Below are positions 6,500 to 11,223 of a stretch of 11,223 nt of DNA, in pieces. Source of the DNA: Acholeplasmataceae bacterium (GTDB taxonomy: Bacteria > Bacillota > Negativicutes > Acidaminococcales > Acidaminococcaceae). Location: assembly GCA_012744295.1 (NCBI GenBank), contig JAAYIB010000109.1:1-11223 (forward strand), in the 5' to 3' direction. The translations under genes and the position numbers were made by a program. Under the pieces are notes generated by a model, which saw only the letters and a list, made by a program, of their open reading frames with translations, had not been told where the DNA came from and did not search any database. Every line of letters starts with the position of its first letter. Positions within the stretch are counted from its first letter, which is position 1.

Positions 6500-7452
6500 T
6501 GACGGTCACCTCCGGGCGATTTCTTTCCGAAACATAGAAAAGTCCGGATTTTAGCCGCCAGTTCGCGCGAAAGGATGCCATTGGGACGGAAAACCATCAT
6601 TATTACGAGAAGCGCTCCATACAGCATCGCACGGTAATCAGCCATGAAACGCAGAACCTCAGGCAAGAGCGTTAGGATGAAGGCTCCAAGGACCGGGCCC
6701 CAAATGACGTTGCTGCCCCCAAAAACAGCGTAGAGCAGTATGTCCACTACCTTGTGATAAGAAAAATCGGTCGGGTTGATGAAGAACGTGGAGTGGGCGT
6801 AAAGCGCTCCCGCCAATCCGGCCACAAAAGCGCCAATGATAAAGGAAAGCATTTTGTAGTAAACGACGTTGACGCCCATCACCTCGGCCGCGTGCTCATC
6901 CTCCTTGATTGCAGCAAAGGCCCTGCCGATACGCGATTTTTCGAGCAAAAGCTGAAAGGTCAGAACGCAGATCAGAATCAAAAGCAAAAGCACAACCAAT
7001 CCCAACTGGCCCGCAACCTGGAAATCAAGCGACAATGCTTCAGCAAGGCCGGTGGAATTAAAAACCTTGCCGAGCGTTATGCTAAGCGACGGAATACCGG
7101 AAATACCAAGAGCCCCGTTTGTAATCTCCAGATTCAGGGCAACAACCCTGATGACTTCTCCAAAGCCAAGCGTCGCTATGGCCAGATACAAACCCTGCAG
7201 ACGAGTCGTTGGCAAGCCAATGAGGAGGGCAACAAGTGCCGCAAGCACCCCTCCGGTGAAAATCCCAAACGCAAGAGGCAAGCCGAGCTTCATCGTCAGG
7301 ATTGCCGACGCATATGCGCCGAGGCTCATAAAACCAGCGTTGCCAAGGGACATCTGGCCGGTCGAAAGAGTAATGTAGATGCTTATGCCTAAAATTGCAT
7401 TAATTAAAATAAACGTGACTATCTGCAGATAGTAAGGGTTTAAGATATCCAT
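6496..7452 (-). CDS. livM: Branched-chain amino acid ABC transporter permease LivM
   Basis: An integral membrane permease that forms the translocation pore with LivH. The ~318-residue protein is almost wholly hydrophobic, with about 8-10 predicted membrane segments. It carries family stretches such as LSTGQMSLGNAGFMSLGAY near residue 30 and LYLAIATLGFGEVIR near 90. The cytoplasmic loop AFAAIKEDEHAAEVMGVNV near 180 is the EAA-like coupling region that contacts the ATPases. I chose the ATG at 7452, one codon after an in-frame TTG. It overlaps the livH stop by 1 nt (TGATG), with GGGGGAAGG upstream. The tail after FRPNGILSREL is basic and cytoplasmic. Confidence 0.94.
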   Translation of the reverse strand: MDILNPYYLQIVTFILINAILGISIYITLSTGQMSLGNAGFMSLGAYASAILTMKLGLPLAFGIFTGGVLAALVALLIGLPTTRLQGLYLAIATLGFGEVIRVVALNLEITNGALGISGIPSLSITLGKVFNSTGLAEALSLDFQVAGQLGLVVLLLLILICVLTFQLLLEKSRIGRAFAAIKEDEHAAEVMGVNVVYYKMLSFIIGAFVAGLAGALYAHSTFFINPTDFSYHKVVDILLYAVFGGSNVIWGPVLGAFILTLLPEVLRFMADYRAMLYGALLVIMMVFRPNGILSRELAAKIRTFLCFGKKSPGGDRQ

Positions 7453-8333
7453 CAAGGCCTTCCCCCTTCCCCTGCTTTGGAAAACAGTCCCTGCGGGCGC
7501 CAGAACAACAGGATGATAATCATGCCGAAGCCTACCGCGTCACGATAACTGGACGCACCGTAGGCCACGCTGAAGACCTCAGCCACGCCGAGGATAAAGC
7601 CGCCTGCCATAGCGCCCTTGATGTTACCCAGACCACCCAAAATCAATACCGCAAGTCCTTTGAAGCCCATCATAACGCCCATCGTTGGTTCTATGGCATC
7701 AAAAGAAAGAGCCACGAGCACGCCCGCCGCCGCACCGAGTGCGGAGGCAAGCATAACCGTCCAAACAATAACCTTGTTCGTATTTATGCCTAAAAGACCG
7801 GCTGTTTCAACGTTCTCCGCCGTTGCGCGGATTGACTTGCCGACTTTTGTTTTCTCAATTAACAACTGCAATACAAGCATTAAAAAAACAGCCGTGCCCA
7901 GACTGATGACCTGAATCATGGAAATCTTAAAAAAGGAAAAATCCAATAAATGCCCGGAGAACTCCGAAGGAAATGCCCTGGTTTGTGGACCGAATAAATT
8001 TAACGCTACACTTTCAAGGAAAATGGCAACACCGATCGTGCTGATCAGCGGAGCAAGGTGAGATACCTTTTTCTGGCGCAAAGGACGAAGCGCCGTTCTT
8101 TCTAAAAGATAGCCCAAAATGGCGCCGCCAACCATGGCGCCGAGGAGCGCGGTGAAAATTCCGAACTGGAATTTCGTAACAAGCAGCAGTCCAATGAAGG
8201 CTCCCAGCATGAAAATCTCACCGTGTGCCATATTGATTATGTTCAATACACCAAAAATCAATGTGTACCCAATCGCGATAACGGCATAAGAGCTGCCGAG
8301 CGTCAAACCGTTGACAAGTTGTTGGAAAAACAC
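7452..8333 (-). CDS. livH: Branched-chain amino acid ABC transporter permease LivH
   Basis: Partner permease of LivM, about 293 aa with roughly eight hydrophobic segments. Recognisable stretches are QQLVNGLTLGSSYAVIAIGY at the N-terminus, NIINMAHGEIFMLGAF near 30-45, and the coupling loop SIRATAENVETAGLLGINT near 170. GGLGNIKGAMAGGFILG follows in the C-terminal third, and the protein ends FWRPQGLF. The open frame extends to a TTG at 8354, but I prefer the GTG at 8333. AAAGGGG lies at good distance upstream, and the resulting start MFFQQLVNG matches typical LivH N-termini. It is separated from livK by a stable hairpin, which probably lets the binding protein be made in excess. Confidence 0.94.
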   Translation of the reverse strand: MFFQQLVNGLTLGSSYAVIAIGYTLIFGVLNIINMAHGEIFMLGAFIGLLLVTKFQFGIFTALLGAMVGGAILGYLLERTALRPLRQKKVSHLAPLISTIGVAIFLESVALNLFGPQTRAFPSEFSGHLLDFSFFKISMIQVISLGTAVFLMLVLQLLIEKTKVGKSIRATAENVETAGLLGINTNKVIVWTVMLASALGAAAGVLVALSFDAIEPTMGVMMGFKGLAVLILGGLGNIKGAMAGGFILGVAEVFSVAYGASSYRDAVGFGMIIILLFWRPQGLFSKAGEGGRP

Positions 8334-8384
8334 GCTTTTATCCCCTTTCTGCAAACATTGCCGAATACATTGTTAACTGCTAAA

Positions 8385-8419
8385 GTCAGGGCGCACGGCC
8401 ATTGTCGTGCCACCCTGAC
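8385..8419 (-). terminator. Intercistronic hairpin between livK and livH (partial terminator or 3'-end stabiliser)
   Basis: GTCAGGG and CCCTGAC (7 bp), then GCACG and CGTGC (5 bp) with a small internal loop, form a strong hairpin 9 nt after the livK stop. Only UUUAGC follows, so read-through is expected. Such hairpins after binding-protein genes, as between malE and malF, commonly raise the ratio of binding protein to permease. The structure is seen; the role is inferred. Confidence 0.65.
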
Positions 8420-8428
8420 AAAAGCTGC

Positions 8429-9580
8429 CTATTTCAATTCAACGAACTTGCCGCCTTTTACAATGAGTACGTTGATATCCATTTTTGGATTGCGTTTGTC
8501 GTCAAAAGCAAATTTGCCTGTCACGCCGGAAAAGTCTTTGATTGAGGCCAAAGAATCCCGAACCTTCTTGCGGTCGGAAACTGTTCCCGCCTTTTCAATT
8601 GCGGCATGCAGAAGATAAATGCCGTCATATGCCTGAGCGGAGAATTGATCCGGTTCATGTTGGTACTTTGCTTTGAAGGCCTTACGGAAGTTTTGGACTT
8701 TTTCATCCTGCTTTTCCGGGAACCAGGGGCTTCCGACGATAGCGCCTTCAGCGGCGAGACCCGCAAGCTTCATGAACTCCGGAGAATTGAAACCGTTGTT
8801 GCCGATAACCGGCATCTTCATGCCCATGTCACGAGCCTTTTTCAAAATAAGGGAGCCTTCCTGATACAAGGCTGCTACAGCCAGAATGTCAGGATTCAGC
8901 TGCTGGATCTTTGTCAATTGGGCCGAATAGTCGGTATCCTTGTCGGCAAAGGTCTCAATTGCTACAACCTCTGTACCCAGTTTCGCAAAGACCTGCTTGT
9001 AAGTGTTGAAAACAGACACCTGCATGTCGTTGTTATTCGAATACATGATTGCAACCTTTTTGAAACCAAGTATTTTGTGAGCCTTTTCCACTGCTGCCGG
9101 AATCGCTATTGATTCTGGAACGGCATTTCTGAAAATGAAATTACCGATGTCTGTGATTCCTTCGGCTGTAGTCGAGGTGCCAAGCGCCGGAACACCGGCC
9201 TGCTGCGCAATCGGGCCGGCGGCGAACATGGTGCCGCTGAGCATCGGTCCTGAGACCACGAGGACGTTATCCTTGTGAATCAACTTGTTCATGGCGTTGA
9301 TTGCTTCATTCTTTACGCCCTTTTCGTCTTCAATGAGCAAGGCCAGTTTGGTTTTGCTTTTTGCATTAATTTCTTCTACGGCAAGCTCGGAACCTTTCTT
9401 AATAGCAAGGCCATAAGCGGCTGCTCCGCCTGTTGTTGCTGTCACAAGGCCGATTTTGGCGGTATTGCCTCCATCAGCTTCCTTTTTCTTTTCCCCGCCG
9501 CCGCAGCCTGCAACTGCAAGCAGCATGACTGCCGCCAAAGACATCGCGGCAATTTTTTTAAAAACGCTTTTCTTTTCCAT
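8429..9580 (-). CDS. livK: Branched-chain amino acid ABC transporter substrate-binding lipoprotein LivK/LivJ-type
   Basis: The extracytoplasmic receptor that captures the amino acid and delivers it to LivHM. It is 383 aa. The N-terminus is a lipoprotein signal: MEKKSVFKKI, a hydrophobic stretch, then VAGC with the lipidated Cys at 26. A Gly/Lys-rich linker follows. The mature part has the type-1 periplasmic-binding fold of LivJ/LivK: IGLVTATTGGAAAYG, KKGSELAVEEINAK, AINAMNKLIHKDNV, GTSTTAEGITD, FSAQAYDGIYLLHAAIEKAG, and FDDKRNPKMDINVLIVKGGK at the end. The ATG at 9580 has AAAGGTGA upstream. It is first in the liv operon, after the double T-box leader. The ligand among Leu/Ile/Val or other amino acids cannot be fixed; the isoleucine-type T-box favours a branched-chain substrate. 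Confidence 0.93.
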   Translation of the reverse strand: MEKKSVFKKIAAMSLAAVMLLAVAGCGGGEKKKEADGGNTAKIGLVTATTGGAAAYGLAIKKGSELAVEEINAKSKTKLALLIEDEKGVKNEAINAMNKLIHKDNVLVVSGPMLSGTMFAAGPIAQQAGVPALGTSTTAEGITDIGNFIFRNAVPESIAIPAAVEKAHKILGFKKVAIMYSNNNDMQVSVFNTYKQVFAKLGTEVVAIETFADKDTDYSAQLTKIQQLNPDILAVAALYQEGSLILKKARDMGMKMPVIGNNGFNSPEFMKLAGLAAEGAIVGSPWFPEKQDEKVQNFRKAFKAKYQHEPDQFSAQAYDGIYLLHAAIEKAGTVSDRKKVRDSLASIKDFSGVTGKFAFDDKRNPKMDINVLIVKGGKFVELK

Positions 9581-9694
9581 TTAATCACCTTTCCTTAGTA
9601 AAGTATCTTAAAGCTTAATCTTTGATGCTTTTACATTAAACACTCTGACGGTATTCCGAAAAACCACCTTTCCTTTCTGACTGATTCATCGCTT

Positions 9695-9737
9695 GAAAAG
9701 AAAAGCCCCTATCCGCGGCAAGGCCGCGGATAGGGGC
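9695..9737 (-). terminator. Intrinsic terminator of the second T-box
   Basis: A perfect 15-bp stem, GCCCCTATCCGCGGC (9737-9723) with its complement (9719-9705), has a 3-nt loop and is followed by UUUUCUUUUC. Its 5' arm shares CGCCCCUA with the antiterminator at 9731-9759, so only one of the two can form. This is the classic T-box switch. Confidence 0.92.
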
Positions 9738-9880
9738 GTGTTAACGCGGTACCACCCTACATTGTACTCCAAGGTAATTCGAAAAGTGACGCCGAAGAGA
9801 CTGTTTTCCTGCAGGAGAAGCTCCCGCCCGTTCACAGCCGTAAACCTTCGGCAGCTGTAAAGCTATACCGGCAAATGATA
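9731..9880 (-). promoter_or_regulatory. Second T-box module upstream of livK, with atypical Stem I region
   Basis: The antiterminator is complete. UAGGG and GCG pair with CGC and CCCUA around the 7-nt bulge UGGUACC (plus-strand 9748-9754), which binds the uncharged tRNA 3' end. The T-box core and flanks are almost identical to the upstream copy. The ~120 nt before it lack the usual AGAGA and GGUGxxAA-type Stem I parts. Instead there is a 62-nt imperfect stem (9852-9791): GCCGAAG/CUUCGGC, then CUGU/ACAG, then GGAG/CUCC. I could not assign a specifier codon. Either this is an unusual or degenerate tRNA sensor or a module fed by another signal. The antiterminator call is strong; the sensing part is not understood. 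Confidence 0.8.
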
Positions 9881-9882
9881 AT

Positions 9883-9922
9883 AAAAAACCCTATCCATAG
9901 CCTTTATCGGTCATGAATAGGG
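9883..9922 (-). terminator. Intrinsic terminator of the first T-box
   Basis: CCCUAU (9922-9917) pairs with AUAGGG (9894-9889). The stem continues through CAU/AUG and CC/GG with small mismatches, and UUUUUUAUU follows. The 5' arm overlaps the antiterminator of the first T-box (9918-9946), as expected for the switch. The stem is less perfect than that of the second module. Confidence 0.85.
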
Positions 9923-10106
9923 GCGTTCTTACGCGGTACCACCCTACATTATACTCTTAACGAATTCCTTCGCTGCCATTAACGGTGGCTCCGCTCCTGC
10001 CTATTTGCCATTGCTTTCAGCCGGAGGGCTCGCGAGTGATCGTCAGCTTGGGGAGTCGCATCGGTTTTCACCAGCCACCGATTCTCTGCAGTCGTTGCTC
10101 CCGGCC
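9918..10106 (-). promoter_or_regulatory. First T-box module upstream of livK, probable isoleucine specifier
   Basis: T-box leaders sense uncharged tRNA and permit transcription when it is bound. Stem I has a base helix GGCCGGGAG (10106-10098) with CUCCGGCU (10026-10019). AGAGA follows on the 5' side, then the hairpin AUCGGU/ACCGAU (10083-10061) enclosing GGCUGGUGAAA, a common T-box apical sequence. On the 3' side AUC at 10040-10038 is followed by a purine and lies six bases before GAG, the usual specifier position. This suggests tRNA-Ile (anticodon GAU); UCA one base along is a less likely reading. The antiterminator with bulge UGGUACC is at 9946-9918. The leader is expected to control livKHMGF. 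Confidence 0.88.
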
Positions 10107-10143
10107 TTTTTCTCGTTCATTGCCTTTTACAATATGTGTTGCT

Positions 10144-10172
10144 ATTATCGCAAGTATACATGTTTCTGTCAA
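10144..10172 (-). promoter_or_regulatory. Strong promoter of the T-box/liv operon transcript
   Basis: TTGACA (10172-10167), exactly 17 nt, then GATAAT (10149-10144) face the T-box leader. The predicted start is near 10137, about 30 nt before Stem I of the first T-box and 557 nt before the livK start. No other convincing promoter was seen between the T-boxes and livK. Confidence 0.82.
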
Positions 10173-10409
10173 CAACCAAAAGTGTTACATTTGTTTCATT
10201 TGTTAGCTTTTAGGTGGGATTGCTTTATTTTCAGAATATATATTTGTTTATATTATCTGCTTTTTTTGATATTTATTGACATTGCAGCAGCCCGAAAACC
10301 GATTATGTGTAACACGTGCTAACAAAAAGTAACATTTTTTCATACAGTCATTTGGCAGCAAGCCTGATGCCGCCCGTCCCTTTGATTGCCTGGTCGTCTT
10401 GCCCCAATC
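10173..10409. other. AT-rich intergenic region with short inverted repeats, no gene seen
   Basis: No credible coding sequence lies here. It holds GTGTTACA (10182-10189) just upstream of the liv promoter, its exact reverse complement TGTAACAC (10308-10315), and a further GTAACA at 10329-10334. A 7-bp hairpin (10354-10374) lies 36 nt after the LUD gene stop; it lacks a U-tract and would be a poor terminator. The TAACAC sites could be operators, but no regulator is identified. Confidence 0.4.
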
Positions 10410-11015
10410 TCAAAGTCCTAACGACTCGTTAATTAAGACCACTTCCATTTCCATGTTGCGCATCTTTTGGTAATAAATCATCTGACCGCAGCATATGCGG
10501 TCCGGGCTGCTGCAATCATAGCATTTGTCCTGTTTAACCGCACATGGTGTTTTAAAGCCATGCCTTGCCGCATTCATCGGTGCCGCGATATTCCGCGCCC
10601 TGAATATTGCCTCCTCCAAGGTTGGCGCAATTTTATTGACTCCCACCACAAAATACACCTTTTCATGACCAAACAAAGAACCGGCCACCCGATTGCCCGT
10701 GCCGTCAATATTTACCATTTCTCCCGTTTCCGCAAGCCCATTTACCGAGGTCAGAAAAACGTCTGTCATAAGACATTTTCTGGCAGTAGTAAAGAAATTT
10801 TCCCCCTCCTTGCAATGCATCGGATCCACAACTTCGTTATGTTTGTTCAGCATCTCATACAAACCCATGCCAAGCATTGTTTCCGAGTCCCCAAAACCAA
10901 CAAATTTGTTATCTATGCATCGGTCCAGATATGACGCGGCTTCTCTTGCAGTTTCAAAAAAACTCACCTGATATTTTTTTCTTTTTAGGTTCGCCATTGT
11001 CTTTTGCACGTCCAT
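10410..11015 (-). CDS. LUD-domain protein (LutC/YkgG-like, DUF162 family)
   Basis: The product is a ~201-aa soluble protein with no signal peptide or membrane segment. FVGFGDSETMLGMGLYEML near residues 38-56 is the family's GFG-S-T motif. NIDGTGNRVAG near 102-112 and VVGVNKI near 123-129 are also typical. FKTPCAVKQDKCYDC and SPDRICCGQ near 154-178 give a Cys cluster (158, 165, 168, 175, 176) that resembles a metal-binding site of this subfamily. Relatives include LutC of the lactate oxidase complex and stand-alone LUD proteins of unknown role. LutA and LutB are not seen here, so lactate oxidation should not be assumed. I prefer the ATG at 11015, with AGGTG 11 nt upstream; a GTG at 11027 adds 4 residues but lies only 1 nt from the AAAGG site. 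Confidence 0.85.
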   Translation of the reverse strand: MDVQKTMANLKRKKYQVSFFETAREAASYLDRCIDNKFVGFGDSETMLGMGLYEMLNKHNEVVDPMHCKEGENFFTTARKCLMTDVFLTSVNGLAETGEMVNIDGTGNRVAGSLFGHEKVYFVVGVNKIAPTLEEAIFRARNIAAPMNAARHGFKTPCAVKQDKCYDCSSPDRICCGQMIYYQKMRNMEMEVVLINESLGL

Positions 11016-11078
11016 GACATCATCCACACCTTTCTTTGCAACGCATGTAAGTATGTTTACCCTTATTTACTCAGGCAC

Positions 11079-11114
11079 GGCTTCCGTTTTGCGACGGCTT
11101 GAAACACGGAAACC
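11079..11114. repeat. Imperfect inverted repeat upstream of the LUD gene
   Basis: GGcTTCCGTTTT (11079-11090) mirrors AAAcACGGAAaCC (11102-11114) around an 11-nt centre, with one mismatch and one bulge. It lies 64-100 bp before the LUD start. It could be an operator or a leader hairpin. It lacks a U-tract in the minus direction, so it is not an obvious terminator. Confidence 0.45.
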
Positions 11115-11124
11115 TTAGAAAAAT

Positions 11125-11158
11125 GAAGCCTGCAGTCCTTGTAATGGCAGGAAGTTTC
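11125..11158 (-). terminator. Weak intrinsic terminator candidate after the edge gene
   Basis: On the minus strand CCUGC (11151-11147 region) pairs with GCAGG (11133-11129 region). Outer GAA/UUC pairs are possible across bulges, and AUUUUUCU follows. It lies just downstream of the TAG at 11167-11169. Stem pairing is short, so confidence is moderate at best. Confidence 0.4.
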
Positions 11159-11166
11159 AATTTTCA

Positions 11167-11223
11167 CTATTTAATCCTGCAGGAATCTTCCACGCCATCC
11201 TTCAGCTCTTCGCTTACCTGGGC
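11167..11223 (-). CDS. C-terminal fragment of an unidentified gene running off the right edge
   Basis: On the minus strand an open frame enters at the window edge and reads AQVSEELKDGVEDSCRIK before TAG at 11167-11169. The codons resemble those of neighbouring genes (GAG/GAA, CTG, GGC, GTG) and a terminator-like hairpin follows. Eighteen residues are too few to name a family. The neighbouring frames were not excluded, so this is a tentative call. Confidence 0.35.
   Translation of the reverse strand, partial: AQVSEELKDGVEDSCRIK

Noticed and set aside
6754..7392. A 212-codon plus-strand frame opposite livM
   Set aside because: It is highly charged with no hydrophobic core, antisense to a membrane-protein gene, and arises from the complement of hydrophobic codons.
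9594..9690. Short leader peptide between the second T-box and livK
   Set aside because: A GTG-started 11-codon frame exists, but it has no well-spaced ribosome binding site and no run of regulatory Ile/Leu/Val codons.
9985..10322. Plus-strand frames of 73 and 105 codons across the T-box region
   Set aside because: They run antisense through a clear structured RNA leader and promoter, with low-complexity, Cys/Phe-rich translations unlike any family I know.
10354..10374. Terminator of the LUD gene
   Set aside because: The 7-bp hairpin is not followed by a U-tract, so I list it only as part of the intergenic region.
1..11223. CRISPR arrays, insertion sequences, prophage or tRNA genes
   Set aside because: No regularly spaced repeats, transposase or phage motifs, terminal inverted repeats or tRNA-like cloverleaf were seen.

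Overview
The window looks like the chromosome of a low-to-mid GC anaerobic Bacillota, perhaps of the Negativicutes or Clostridia. The reasons are T-box leader RNAs, a PurF with the Bacillus-type iron-sulfur cysteines, strong AGGAGG-type ribosome binding sites, frequent GTG/TTG starts and TTGACA-17-TATAAT-like promoters. The genus cannot be fixed from this sequence.

Left third (1-4249, minus strand): a compact de novo purine operon in the order purE-purF-purM-purN-purH. The last gene runs off the left edge. It has a sigma70-type promoter at 4221-4249 and a ~125-nt leader that can fold as a terminator or as a competing antiterminator. purC and purK are absent from this part of the operon. Transcribed away from purE on the plus strand is a 5-formyltetrahydrofolate cyclo-ligase gene (4371-4931). 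It feeds the folate one-carbon pool that PurN and PurH consume. The two divergent promoters share an intergenic region carrying a PurBox-like motif. A bidirectional terminator (4964-5005) closes this gene and the convergent operon that follows.

Middle (5023-10172, minus strand): a complete branched-chain amino acid ABC transporter operon, livK-livH-livM-livG-livF. It encodes a lipoprotein binding protein, two permeases and two ATPases. It is preceded by a ~560-nt untranslated leader holding two successive T-box antiterminator/terminator modules behind one strong promoter (10144-10172). The first module has a recognisable Stem I with a probable isoleucine (AUC) specifier. The second has near-perfect antiterminator and terminator parts but no standard Stem I. 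Charged-tRNA sensing would thus gate expression of amino acid uptake, possibly twice.

Right end (10173-11223): an AT-rich intergenic region with short inverted repeats, a LUD-domain (LutC/YkgG-like, DUF162) protein gene on the minus strand with a C-terminal cysteine cluster, and at the edge probably the last 18 codons of another minus-strand gene with a weak terminator.
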